From assembly GCF_009755815.1 (NCBI RefSeq), contig NZ_WRPK01000001.1, positions 186,001-250,000 of the forward strand: a stretch of DNA of 64,000 nt. Reading direction: 5' to 3'. Of the stretch, positions 34,387 to 43,134 are shown in pieces. Source of the DNA: Flavisphingomonas formosensis. Its GTDB lineage: Bacteria; Pseudomonadota; Alphaproteobacteria; Sphingomonadales; Sphingomonadaceae. The notes under the pieces are model-generated. The model saw nothing but the letters and a program-made list of their open reading frames with translations, searched no databases and had not been told where the DNA came from. Made by a program: the position numbers and the translations under genes. Each line of letters starts with the position of its first letter. The stretch's first letter is position 1.

Positions 34387-35220
34387 TCAGAACATCCAGG
34401 CGCCGCCGCCGACGCTGACCAGCTGCCCCGTCATGTAGCTCGACCGGTCGGACGCGAAGAACAGCGCGGCATAGGCGATGTCCTCCGGCCGGCCGAGCCG
34501 CTTCAGCGGCAGGTTGCTGATATTGTGCAGCGTGCCCTGCTCCATCGACTCCACCATCGCAGTGGGCGTGCCGATGACATCCTTGCCGAACCGGTTCCAG
34601 AAGCTGCCCGGGCCCATCTGGTCGTCCTCATAGGGCACGATCCAGCCCGGCGCGATCGTGTTGACCCGCACGTTGCGGTTCGCCCATTCATAGGCGAGCG
34701 CCTTGGAGAAGCTGTTCACATAACCCTTGGTCGCGCCGTAATTGACGGTGCCGTTCGCCGCCTCGCCAAGCAGCGAAGCGTTGGACGAGATGTTGACGAT
34801 GCTGCCCTGCTGGCGGCCGAGCATGTCCTGCGCCACCGCTTGGCAGCAATTCACCACGCCGTCGATGTTGAGCGCGATCTCCCAGCGGCGGCCCTCCTCG
34901 TCGAAATCCTCGAAGGGCGCGGGATGGGCGACGCCGCCGGCATTGTTGATCAGCACGTCGACCGGCCCGAACCGCTCATGCGCGACGGCGACCATGGCAT
35001 CGACGCTCTTGCGATCGGTGACATCGGTGGCGACCGCGACGATCGTGCCGGCCAGGCCCATGGCGCGGGCTTCCTCGGCGATGCCCTCGCCGGTCTTCTG
35101 ATCGCGCGAGGCGCTGACGACGTTCAGGCCTTCGCGCGCGAACTCGATTAGCAGCCCGCGTCCGATGCCGCCGCTGCCGCCGGTGATGATCGCCGTCTTG
35201 CCGGCCAGACCCAGATCCAT
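34387..35220 (-). CDS. Short-chain dehydrogenase/reductase (SDR)
   Basis: SDR of 277 residues, start at 35220 behind GGGAGAGA. ITGGSGGIGRG, VLINNAGGVAHPA, NISSNASLLGEAANG and NYGATKGYVNSF show cofactor loop, NNAG and catalytic Ser-Tyr-Lys. Compared with other SDRs here it has a longer substrate-loop region (VPYEDDQMGPGSFWNRFGK). It is downstream of and in line with the SDR at 35388, separated by a family A repeat. Substrate unknown. Confidence 0.92.
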   Translation of the reverse strand: MDLGLAGKTAIITGGSGGIGRGLLIEFAREGLNVVSASRDQKTGEGIAEEARAMGLAGTIVAVATDVTDRKSVDAMVAVAHERFGPVDVLINNAGGVAHPAPFEDFDEEGRRWEIALNIDGVVNCCQAVAQDMLGRQQGSIVNISSNASLLGEAANGTVNYGATKGYVNSFSKALAYEWANRNVRVNTIAPGWIVPYEDDQMGPGSFWNRFGKDVIGTPTAMVESMEQGTLHNISNLPLKRLGRPEDIAYAALFFASDRSSYMTGQLVSVGGGAWMF

Positions 35221-35279
35221 GATTGTCTCTCCCACATGCGGCCGACCGACCAGGCCAACCGAACCGCGAAACCGCAAAC

Positions 35280-35367
35280 CCGTTTGGGCTGAGCTTGTCG
35301 AAGCCGTTCCTTCTTCCTTCGACATCGGAAAAGAAGGGGAGTGCTTCGACAAGCTCAGCACGAACGG
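35280..35367. repeat. Interspersed inverted repeat, family A
   Basis: CCGTTTGGGCTGAGCTTGTC.. and ..AAGCTCAGCACGAACGG arms around a polypyrimidine/polypurine spacer, between two minus-strand SDR genes. Confidence 0.85.
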
Positions 35368-35387
35368 GAAAATGTGCCCTGTGACGT

Positions 35388-36161
35388 CTAAATGCCGAAC
35401 CCGCCGGCCACCGAGATCTGCTGCCCGGTGATATATCCCGCCTTGTTCGAGGCGAGGAAGGCGACGGCGTGGCCGATCTCCTCCGGCTGGCCCCAGCGCT
35501 TGAGGCAGAGCAGCTTCTGCACCTCGTCGGTCCAGGCCTGGTCGAACACGCCCTGCTTGGTCAGCTCCAGGAACATGCCCGCCTCGATCACGCCGACCAG
35601 CACGCTGTTCGCGCGGATCCTGTTGACGCCTTCCTCCTTGGCGATGCCGCGGATCAGCGCCTCGATCGCGCCCTTGGGCGCCACCGACAGCGCATCCTTG
35701 GGCGGCCAGTAGAGGTCGCCGGCCGAGCCGAGATTGACATAGGATCCGCCGCCCGCGGCGCGCAGATGCGGCAGCGTCGCCTTCAGCACGTTGAAGAAGC
35801 CGCCGAGATCCTGCTCGACCGCCTCGGTCCATTGCGCGTCGCTGATATCGGCGATGTCGACCTGCTCGGTGAGCATCGCCGCGGCATAGACGACGGTGTG
35901 GATCCGGCCATGCGCCGCCACCGCTTCCTCGACCGCGGCCGCCACCGACGCGCGGTCGCCGGTGGTGAGCGCGTGGCTCGTCACCTTGACGCCGATCGCG
36001 TCCATATCCTGCTGCGCTTCGTCGGCCTTCGCCTTGTTGCGCCGATAGGTGATGGCGACGTCGCTGCCGGCGCGCGCCAGCTCCTTCGCCACCACGCTGC
36101 CGATGCCGCCGCTGCCGCCGATCACCAGCGCGCAGCCCGCGGGAAAGAGCGCCTCGCCCAT
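35388..36161 (-). CDS. SDR-family protein lacking the catalytic Tyr (paralog 1)
   Basis: Protein of 257 residues; start at 36161 behind GAGGGAGA. The cofactor loop VIGGSGGIGS is intact, but NNAG reads VYAAAM. In the catalytic segment LGSAGDLYWPPKDALSVAPK the Ser and Lys are present, while the position of the Tyr in YxxxK is Ser (SVAPK). The same replacement is found in the paralog at 48408-49178, with which it shares long identical blocks (VLVGVIEAGMFLEL, KQGVFDQAWTDEVQK, LCLKRWGQPE). Likely either catalytically altered or using another base. It is divergent from the SDR at 36398. Confidence 0.88.
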   Translation of the reverse strand: MGEALFPAGCALVIGGSGGIGSVVAKELARAGSDVAITYRRNKAKADEAQQDMDAIGVKVTSHALTTGDRASVAAAVEEAVAAHGRIHTVVYAAAMLTEQVDIADISDAQWTEAVEQDLGGFFNVLKATLPHLRAAGGGSYVNLGSAGDLYWPPKDALSVAPKGAIEALIRGIAKEEGVNRIRANSVLVGVIEAGMFLELTKQGVFDQAWTDEVQKLLCLKRWGQPEEIGHAVAFLASNKAGYITGQQISVAGGFGI

Positions 36162-36397
36162 CCTGTCTCCCTCGATTGTCCTCATGGCGGCGCGGGTGCG
36201 GCCGCCGCTCGCAATTGCGCGGGCACGCTAGGCGCGCCGCTTCGGCCGGACAAGGAAGCGGACCACCCGATCCCCTGCGCGTCCGCCCTGTTTCGGGCGC
36301 GATCGAACGAAGTGGCCCATTCTCAAAACATCGCGGCCCTCGTGTCGCCCGGCGCCAGCCCATAGAGACGGACGGATACAGCAGAAGAGGATGACGC

Positions 36398-37222
36398 ATG
36401 GCCGATCTCTGGTCCTACAAGGGCAAGCGCTGCGTGGTGGTGGGCTGCTTCTCCGGCATCGGCGAGGCGACGGCGCGCGAGCTGGTGCGGCTCGGCGGCG
36501 AGGTGCACGGCTTCGACATCAGGCCCTCACCGGTGGAACTCGCCTCCTTCCAGAGCTGCGACCTGCGAGACCGCGCGCAGATCGATGCCGCGCTGGCCGC
36601 CGTGCCGGGGCCGATCGATGCGCTGTTCTATTGCGCCGGCCTGCCGCAGACCTTTCCAGCGATCGAGGTGATCCAGGTCAATTTCCTGAGCGTGCGCTAC
36701 CTGATCGAGCAGGCGCTGCCTAAGATGCCGGAAGGCTCCGCGATCGCGGTCATCGCCTCTACGGCGGGCAATGGCTATATGCAGCGGCTCGATACGATCC
36801 GCGAGCTGATCGCGACGCCGGATTACGACGCCGGCCTCGCCTGGGCCGAGCCCCGCCTGGCGGAGCTCGGCGATCCCTATACCTTCGCCAAGGAGGCGGT
36901 GATCGTCTGGGGCCTGCTCCAGTCGCAGGAACTGATCAAACGGGGCGTCCGCATCAACCTCTTGAGCCCCGGGCCGACCGAATCCGGCATGACCAAGGAT
37001 TTCGAGGCGGTCTCCAGCGCCAAGATGATCGACGTCTTCACCCGGCCGATCAACCGGCGCTCCTCCTCGGCCGAGCAGAGCTATCCGCTGATCTTCCTCA
37101 ACACGCCGGGCGCGAGCTACGTCAACGGGCTGAACCTCGTCGCCGATGCCGGCTTCACCGCGGGCGCGATGATGGGCGTGTTCGATCCGATGGTCCTGCT
37201 CAAGGAGGCGATGGAGGCATGA
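36398..37222 (+). CDS. Short-chain dehydrogenase, 3-alpha-hydroxysteroid dehydrogenase/carbonyl reductase-like
   Basis: SDR of 274 residues. The cofactor loop VVVGCFSGIGEA is followed by a very short central part (FYCAGLP for NNAG) and an insertion of about 35 residues between the catalytic Ser (VIASTAGNGYMQ) and Tyr-Lys (YTFAK). That organisation is seen in 3-alpha-hydroxysteroid dehydrogenase/carbonyl reductase enzymes. Its stop overlaps the next start (ATGA). First gene of a plus-strand run of four. A steroid-like or terpenoid alcohol substrate is inferred. Confidence 0.85.
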   Translation: MADLWSYKGKRCVVVGCFSGIGEATARELVRLGGEVHGFDIRPSPVELASFQSCDLRDRAQIDAALAAVPGPIDALFYCAGLPQTFPAIEVIQVNFLSVRYLIEQALPKMPEGSAIAVIASTAGNGYMQRLDTIRELIATPDYDAGLAWAEPRLAELGDPYTFAKEAVIVWGLLQSQELIKRGVRINLLSPGPTESGMTKDFEAVSSAKMIDVFTRPINRRSSSAEQSYPLIFLNTPGASYVNGLNLVADAGFTAGAMMGVFDPMVLLKEAMEA

Positions 37223-37596
37223 GCCATAGCGACGAGCGCCGCGATCGCGGCGAGGCGATGTTCGGGAAAATCTATGGCGATGTCGTGCCGCTGCCGCCGC
37301 GCGAGGGGCGATCGGACTATGTCACCAACACGATCGAGCAATTGTTCGCGGAGGTCTGGTCGCGCGACATATTGAGCGTGCGCGACCGGAGGCTGATGAT
37401 CTTCGGCGTCGCCGCGACGCTCGGCGATGCCGGCATATTGGAGATCCAGCTGCGCGCCGCGCTCGCCAATGGCGAGCTGACGCCGGAGCAGGCGGAGGAG
37501 GTCGCCGTCTTCCTCGTCCATTATGTCGGCCATCCGCGCGGCTCGACCCTGCTCGGCGTGCTGCGCAAGGTACTCGACGATCACAAGCAGGGCTGA
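37219..37596 (+). CDS. Carboxymuconolactone decarboxylase-family protein
   Basis: All-helical protein of 125 residues of the CMD/AhpD fold. VWSRDILSVRDRRLMIFGVA and QLRAALANGELTPEQAEEVA are the typical helices. It has no Cys at all, so it cannot be an AhpD-type peroxidase; a lyase-like or isomerase role closer to gamma-carboxymuconolactone decarboxylase is possible. Coupled to the upstream SDR. Confidence 0.88.
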   Translation: MSHSDERRDRGEAMFGKIYGDVVPLPPREGRSDYVTNTIEQLFAEVWSRDILSVRDRRLMIFGVAATLGDAGILEIQLRAALANGELTPEQAEEVAVFLVHYVGHPRGSTLLGVLRKVLDDHKQG

Positions 37597-37616
37597 AGCC
37601 CGCCGGGAGACTGTAG

Positions 37617-38534
37617 ATGAAGATTTTGCTGGTTGGCGGCACGGGCATGATCGGCGCGCATTGCGCCACCCACCTGAAGTCGCTCGGTCATGACGTCACC
37701 CTCGCCGCGCGCAACGCGCCGTCGGCAGGGACCGAGCTCGTCACCTTCCCCTTCATCAAGGGCAGCTATCTGGACGGCGATTTCACCGTCGACCAGCTCA
37801 AGGGCTTCGACGCGCTGGTGTTCGGCGCGGGCAACGACATCCGCCACATCCCCGAGGGCGCGGACCCGTCGGCCCATTATGAGCGCGCCAATTCGATCGG
37901 CGTGCCCAAATTCTTCGCGTTGGCGCGCGAGGCGGGCATTCCCGTCGCCGTCTATATCGGCAGCTATTATCCGCAGGCCGCGCCGCAGCTGATCGAGACC
38001 AACGACTATGTCCGCTCGCGCCATCTCGCGGACGAGGGCATCCGCGCGCTGAACACGCCGGAATTCCGCGTCACCAGCGTGAACGCGCCGATCGTGGTCG
38101 GTTCGATCCCAGGCCTCGCCGTCTCCTTCTTCGATTATTACATCAGCTACGCGATGGGCCAGTTGGAGGGCATTCCATACTTCGCTCCGCCGGGCGGCGC
38201 CAACTGCATCTCCACCCAGTCGCTCGCCGAGGCGGTGGCCGGCGCGCTGGAGCGCGGCGAGCCGGCCAAGGCCTATCTGGTCGGCGACGAGAATCTGTCC
38301 TGGCAACAATATATCCAGATGTTCTTCGACGCGGCGGGCAGCGACGTGACGCTGCCGGTGATCGACCAGGAGCATCCGCTGTTTCCGGACGCGACGATGT
38401 TCGCCGGCCGCGGCGGCACCATCTATTATGACCCGGATCCCGCGGAGACGGCGCTGCTCGGCTATCGCCGCAACGACATCCGCAATGCGGTCGAGTTCCT
38501 GGTGGGCGACTTCAAGGCGCGCAACGGGATGTAG
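37617..38534 (+). CDS. NAD-dependent epimerase/dehydratase-like protein (extended SDR)
   Basis: Protein of 305 residues. LVGGTGMIGAHCATHL at residues 5-20 is the extended-SDR cofactor loop; a GSYYPQAAPQL block follows, but a clear YxxxK is not obvious (the nearest is YVRSRHLADEG). Such atypical extended SDRs include isoflavone-reductase-like enzymes. It lies 20 bp after the CMD gene in a plus-strand run. Activity unknown. Confidence 0.82.
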   Translation: MKILLVGGTGMIGAHCATHLKSLGHDVTLAARNAPSAGTELVTFPFIKGSYLDGDFTVDQLKGFDALVFGAGNDIRHIPEGADPSAHYERANSIGVPKFFALAREAGIPVAVYIGSYYPQAAPQLIETNDYVRSRHLADEGIRALNTPEFRVTSVNAPIVVGSIPGLAVSFFDYYISYAMGQLEGIPYFAPPGGANCISTQSLAEAVAGALERGEPAKAYLVGDENLSWQQYIQMFFDAAGSDVTLPVIDQEHPLFPDATMFAGRGGTIYYDPDPAETALLGYRRNDIRNAVEFLVGDFKARNGM

Positions 38535-38544
38535 GTAACGCTAC

Positions 38545-38572
38545 CCTCATTCCCGCGAAGGCGGGAATGAGG
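38545..38572. repeat. Perfect hairpin between genes
   Basis: CCTCATTCCCGC-GAAG-GCGGGAATGAGG, 12-bp stem. No U tract follows, so it may be a REP-like hairpin that shapes mRNA ends, not a classical terminator. Confidence 0.8.
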
Positions 38573-38603
38573 GGTTGGACGGATTAAAAACGGAGACGTG
38601 AGA

Positions 38604-39461
38604 ATGGCCGACAAGACAGTGGCGATCGTGACGGGCGCGAGCCGCGGTGCGGGGCGGGGCGTTGCGATCGGGCTGGGGCAGACGGGGGCGACCGTCTACG
38701 TCACCGGCCGTACCACCGCGGAGGGCCAGTCCAAGTTCGCCGGCACGATCCGCGAGACGGCCGAGGCGATCACCGCCGCCGGCGGCAAGGGCATCGCCGT
38801 CGGCGTCGACCATCGCAACGATGCCGAGGTCAAGGCGCTGATGGACCGCGTCGCCGAGGAGCAGGGCCAGCTCGATATCCTCGTCAACAACGTCGCCTAT
38901 ATCGACGACGATCTGATCAATCCCGGCGTCTTCTGGGAAAAGCCGCTCGCCCTGGTCGACATTCTCGATGTCGGCCTGCGCAGTCAATATGTCGCCTCTT
39001 ATTATGCCGCGCCGCTGATGGTGAAGCGCCGCCGCGGGCTGATCACCTTCTCCTCCTCCTTCGGCTCCGCCTGCTACATGCATGGCGCCGCCTATGGCGC
39101 GCAGAAGGCCGGCGTCGACAAGTTCGCCGCGGACATGGCGGTGGACCTGCGCGATTTCGACGTCGCCGCCGTCTCGATCTGGATGGGCCCGCTCAAGACG
39201 CACCGCACCGACGTCGCCGCCAAGGCGCATCCGGAGCAATATGAGGAGTTCATGAAGGTCGCGGAATCGCCGGAGTTCACCGGCCGCGTCATCCGCGCGC
39301 TCTACGACGACCCCGAGCTGATGACGCTGTCCGGCCAGACGCTGATCGGCGCCGAGATCGCGCAGAAATACGGCATCACGGACGACAATGGCGTCGTGCC
39401 GCCTTCCTATCGCGAGATGCTCGGCGAGCCGCGCATCCCGCATCCGGCGATCGTGCGGTAA
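38604..39461 (+). CDS. Short-chain dehydrogenase/reductase (SDR)
   Basis: SDR of 285 residues; ATG 38604 lies behind GGAGA (GTG at 38598 is an alternative). VTGASRGAGRGVAIGL, ILVNNVAY, TFSSSFGSACYMHG and AAYGAQKAGVDKF give cofactor loop, NNVA and Ser-Tyr-Lys. The C-terminal 60 residues are longer than usual and end HPAIVR. Last gene of the plus-strand run that starts at 36398. Confidence 0.9.
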   Translation: MADKTVAIVTGASRGAGRGVAIGLGQTGATVYVTGRTTAEGQSKFAGTIRETAEAITAAGGKGIAVGVDHRNDAEVKALMDRVAEEQGQLDILVNNVAYIDDDLINPGVFWEKPLALVDILDVGLRSQYVASYYAAPLMVKRRRGLITFSSSFGSACYMHGAAYGAQKAGVDKFAADMAVDLRDFDVAAVSIWMGPLKTHRTDVAAKAHPEQYEEFMKVAESPEFTGRVIRALYDDPELMTLSGQTLIGAEIAQKYGITDDNGVVPPSYREMLGEPRIPHPAIVR

Positions 39462-39482
39462 GGCACGGGATATCCCATTACC

Positions 39483-39579
39483 CGTCATTCCGGACTTGAT
39501 CCGGGATCCATTCGCCGCAGCGGTGCCGATAAGACGCGACGCTGCGGCGAATGGATCCTGACTTTCGTCAGGATGACGG
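39483..39579. repeat. Interspersed repeat, family C (contains the 65-bp unit)
   Basis: CGTCATTCCGGACTTGATCC.. opens the element; 39515-39579 is a near copy of 16256-16320, and the same opening unit is found inverted at 46541-46672. The right part supplies the stop codon and last residues of the molybdopterin oxidoreductase gene. Confidence 0.82.
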
Positions 39580-41739
39580 ACGTTGGTGGGACACCTTAAC
39601 CCGCCCCGCCCGCCGCAGCGCGATGCGAATCCCGGTCATCTGCGGCATGGCGTTGATCGTCTCGCGCCGTTCGTCGTCGAGCAGCAGGTTGGTCGACACG
39701 CCGTCCTGATAATAGCCGCGATTGCTCGCCGCATCCGGCAGACCGCCGAAGCCGTGCGCCAGCGTCACCACCCGCCGGCGCAAGGTCGCGTCGGACTCGG
39801 CCACTGCCACCACCGATCCGCGCGCCGAGCTGATCTCCACCTCGTCGCCGGCGCCGATCGACAGTACGGCGAGATCGTCGGGATTCATATACGCGCGGTT
39901 GTAGGGAACGCGCTTGCGCGTCGTCGGCAGGTCGCGGCCGACCGAGTTGAACGTCTCGCGCAGCCGCCGCACGGCAAGGCGATAGAAGAAGCGCCCGTCC
40001 TCGTTCTGCTCGCCTTCGCGGCGTGCGGCGTCGAGCTCGGCGCGGACATCGTCCGGCATCACCGTGAAGCGGCCGGTCCAGCCCGGTTCGGCCGGCTCCA
40101 CATATTGCGGCTCGCCATCGACGATCAGCCCGCGCGGATGGCGCTTGATCTCGTCGAGCGAGACCGGCGCGTCCTTGGCCGCGATCGCCAGCATGTCGTC
40201 GACGCTCGGCGACGTTTCCATGTCGAGCGGCACGCCCCGCCAGGTGAGGGGGATGCCGAGCCGCTTCGCAAGGCCCCAGAATATCTCATGATCATGGACC
40301 AGCGCGGCGCCCTCGGGCGGCGCGGCCACCGCCGGCGTGTAGCGGGTATAGGCCTCGTCCTGGTAGATCATATATTCGTAGAGCCAGAAGGGCAGGTCCG
40401 GCCGCTCATATTGCATGTAGGGCGGCAGGATATAGTCGGCGAGCTCCGCGGTGACCGACATGGTCGGCTCGATGCAGACGAGCAGGTCGAGCGAGCGCAG
40501 CGCACGGACGATCTTGCGCTGGTCCGGCACCGACGAGGCGGGATTGCCGCCATGGACGATCAGCGCGCGCACCTGGCCCTCGCCCGGCGTCAATATCTCG
40601 TCGGCGAGCACGCCGGTCATCATCTCCTCGGCGAGCATGCCCGATCCGTCGATGCGGCTCTTCGGGCCATGGTCCCACCAGCGCGGCGCCGGGATCGCCT
40701 GCGCGCGGCGCGGATAGCGCGGCAGGATCGCACCGGGATTGGGCACCGGATCGCCCGCGCGCAGGAAGCGCCCGCAGACCACGTTGATCGCCTCGATCAG
40801 ATGCGCGGCGAGATTGGAGAAGGGGCCCATGTCCGGCCCGGTCGAGCTGCCGGCGATGCCGTTCAGCCCGGACGCCGCGAACAGCCGCGCCGCCTCGACC
40901 AGATCCTTCGCCTTCACGTCGGCGCGGGCCGCAGCATAAGCGGGCGTGAACGGCGCGACGGCGGTGCGGAGCGTCTCCAGATCGGCGACATTGGCCTCGC
41001 AGAATTCCCTGTCCTCCCAGCCATTGGCAAGGATGATGTGGAGGATCGCGGCGAGCACGGACACGTCCTCGCCGGGCAGCGGCTGGATCAGCAGGTCGGC
41101 GAATTGGGCAGTCTCGGTGCGGCGCGGATCGATGACGATCAGCTTCATGCCCCGCGCCTTGGCCTCCTTCATCCGCTTCACCGGATTGCGCACGTCGAAG
41201 GGCGGATTCTGCGAGACGAGCGGGTTGGTGCCGAGCAGCATCAGCACCTCGCACTGGGCGATCGTCGGTTTTCCCGGCGGCCACAATCCGATCCGGCCGG
41301 CCGTGACCATCTTGGCGGACTGGTCGATCGTCGCGGAGCTATAGGCCTTGGGCGATCCCAGCGCCTGCAGCCATTCGATCAGCAGGGTGACGGCGGAGGA
41401 GGTGAAGAAGCCGCCGCCGCCCTTGTAGCCGGCGATCGCCTCCGGCCCATGCGCCTTCCGGATCGCGGCCAGCCGCTCGGCGATCTCGTCGAGCGCCTGC
41501 TCGATGCCGATCTCGGCAAAGGCGCCGTCCGGCATCCGTTTCAGCGGCCGCAGCACGCGGTTCGCGCTGTAATGCGCCTCTACCGCGCGCAGGCCCTTGA
41601 AGCAGGCGAAGCCCAAAGTCTGCGGATCCTCGCGGTCGGCGCGGATGTCGACGAGACGGCGCTCCTCGTCGAGCGTCACCACCATGCCGCACGATCCCAT
41701 GCAGATGCGGCAGAAGGACAATGCTTCGCTGCGGCTCAT
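39568..41739 (-). CDS. Molybdopterin-dependent oxidoreductase with [4Fe-4S] cluster
   Basis: Protein of 723 residues. Cys10, 13, 17 and 46 (SFCRICMGSCGMVV and GFACFKG) bind an N-terminal [4Fe-4S] cluster, and the later blocks (LGTNPLVSQNPPFDVRNP, IVIDPRRTETAQFAD, ALIVHGGNPASSVPD) bind bis-MGD as in the DMSO-reductase/formate dehydrogenase superfamily. No twin-arginine signal is present, so it is cytoplasmic. No partner subunit, chaperone or cofactor genes are adjacent. The stop codon lies inside a family C repeat. Substrate unknown; a redox or hydration step in the neighbouring pathway is possible. Confidence 0.93.
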   Translation of the reverse strand: MSRSEALSFCRICMGSCGMVVTLDEERRLVDIRADREDPQTLGFACFKGLRAVEAHYSANRVLRPLKRMPDGAFAEIGIEQALDEIAERLAAIRKAHGPEAIAGYKGGGGFFTSSAVTLLIEWLQALGSPKAYSSATIDQSAKMVTAGRIGLWPPGKPTIAQCEVLMLLGTNPLVSQNPPFDVRNPVKRMKEAKARGMKLIVIDPRRTETAQFADLLIQPLPGEDVSVLAAILHIILANGWEDREFCEANVADLETLRTAVAPFTPAYAAARADVKAKDLVEAARLFAASGLNGIAGSSTGPDMGPFSNLAAHLIEAINVVCGRFLRAGDPVPNPGAILPRYPRRAQAIPAPRWWDHGPKSRIDGSGMLAEEMMTGVLADEILTPGEGQVRALIVHGGNPASSVPDQRKIVRALRSLDLLVCIEPTMSVTAELADYILPPYMQYERPDLPFWLYEYMIYQDEAYTRYTPAVAAPPEGAALVHDHEIFWGLAKRLGIPLTWRGVPLDMETSPSVDDMLAIAAKDAPVSLDEIKRHPRGLIVDGEPQYVEPAEPGWTGRFTVMPDDVRAELDAARREGEQNEDGRFFYRLAVRRLRETFNSVGRDLPTTRKRVPYNRAYMNPDDLAVLSIGAGDEVEISSARGSVVAVAESDATLRRRVVTLAHGFGGLPDAASNRGYYQDGVSTNLLLDDERRETINAMPQMTGIRIALRRAGRVKVSHQRPSS

Positions 41740-41801
41740 CGGCCCTCTCCGGTTTTGTATCGTGACGTCATTCTAGGCTCTGACAGTGAACACCTCCAAC
41801 A

Positions 41802-41898
41802 CCGTTCGGGCTGAGCCTGTCGAAGCCCTTTCCTTCTCCTTCTGTCTTCCCGGGAACCGAAGAAGAAGGGAGTGCTTCGACAGGCTCAGCACGAACGG
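41802..41898. repeat. Interspersed inverted repeat, family A
   Basis: CCGTTCGGGCTGAGCCTGTC.. and ..AGGCTCAGCACGAACGG; both arms carry the compensating change CCTG/CAGG relative to other copies, so pairing is conserved. It occupies part of the 375-bp space between the molybdopterin gene and the flavin oxidoreductase; the rest of that space shows no gene. Confidence 0.85.
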
Positions 41899-42114
41899 GG
41901 AATTATGCCCATCGTTTCCGACTGCCAGCTTAGTCTCGCTTCGACTCGCCCAGCAGCGCCATGTCTTTTGCCAAGCGGCCACCCTTGTCCTTTCGGACGC
42001 AAAGCCTCCTCGCCGCCCTTGATGTGCCCGGTGCTGCCCCTAGTCTAAGCTCGCTCCGTGAAAGACGGCCGGCAAGACGCCGCGGCACGACAGGCGAGCG
42101 AGGGGAAGGGCCGG

Positions 42115-43134
42115 ATGCTGGTTGCGGAAGAGATCGCCGGATTGGGCGCCGGCCTCCAGCCCGTGCTGCGCTTCAACATGAGCGGCGCGGCCGAGACGCG
42201 CTCGGGCGAATCCGATCGCTATCGCACCGCGATCGAGATGGCGGCCTATGCCGACGCCAACGGCTTCGCGGTCGTCAATGTCGAGGAGCATCATGACGCC
42301 GAGATCGGCTGGATGCCCTCGCCGCTCGTCCTCGCCGCCGCCATGGCCTCGCGCACCGAGCGGATCGGGCTGCGCGCCTCCGCCATCCTCGCGACGCTCT
42401 ACGATCCGATCCGGCTGGCCGAGGATATCGCGGTGATCGACCTCATCAGCCGCGGCCGCTTCAGCTTCGTGCTCGGCCAGGGCTATCGCGAGAGCGAATA
42501 TCATGTGATGGACCGCAACTTCGCGGCGCGTGGCGAGGCCACCGATTTTCTGATCGATACCTTGCTCAAGGCCTGGTCGGGCGAGCCGTTCGACTATCGC
42601 GGCCGCACCGTCCATGTCTCGCCGCGGCCCTACACCGATCCGCACCCGCCCTTCTGGTATGGCGGGATGAGCATCTCCGCGGCGAAGCGCGCGGCGCGTT
42701 GGGGGCTGCCCTTCCTGCCCGGCCAGCCGATGCCCGAGATCGAGGCGATCTATCGCGCCGAGGCCGAGCGGCTGGGCAAGCCGGCGCATGTCTCCTCGTT
42801 CAGCGATCTCTCGATCCTCTTCGTCGATCCCGACCCGGACCGCGCCTGGGAGGAGATCGGCCCGAACATCCTCAAGGAAAACCGGCAATATTCGGCGTGG
42901 AGCAAGGCGCGCGTGAAGCGCCACTACGCCACCGACAGCGGCTCGATCGAGGAGCTGCGCGCCAGCGGCATCTTCGAGATCCTGTCGCCCGACCAATGCC
43001 TGGAGCGCGCCCGGCGACGGCTCGACGAAGGCGCCTTCCGGCCGATCCTGCATCCTCTGGTCGGCGGCCTGTCGCCCGAGCGCGGCTGGCGCTGCCTCAC
43101 CCTCTTCGTCGAAGAGGTGATGGGGCGGCTATGA
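42115..43134 (+). CDS. LLM-class flavin-dependent oxidoreductase (luciferase-like)
   Basis: Protein of 339 residues from ATG 42115, which follows GAGGGGAAGG; a GTG at 42058 is an alternative. VVNVEEHHDAEIGWMPSPL and IDLISRGRFSFVLGQGY are bacterial-luciferase family blocks, with the TIM-barrel FMN or F420 site. Such enzymes hydroxylate or oxidise (Baeyer-Villiger type) using reduced flavin. Stop overlaps the next gene (ATGA). A flavin reductase is not visible nearby. Confidence 0.9.
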   Translation: MLVAEEIAGLGAGLQPVLRFNMSGAAETRSGESDRYRTAIEMAAYADANGFAVVNVEEHHDAEIGWMPSPLVLAAAMASRTERIGLRASAILATLYDPIRLAEDIAVIDLISRGRFSFVLGQGYRESEYHVMDRNFAARGEATDFLIDTLLKAWSGEPFDYRGRTVHVSPRPYTDPHPPFWYGGMSISAAKRAARWGLPFLPGQPMPEIEAIYRAEAERLGKPAHVSSFSDLSILFVDPDPDRAWEEIGPNILKENRQYSAWSKARVKRHYATDSGSIEELRASGIFEILSPDQCLERARRRLDEGAFRPILHPLVGGLSPERGWRCLTLFVEEVMGRL

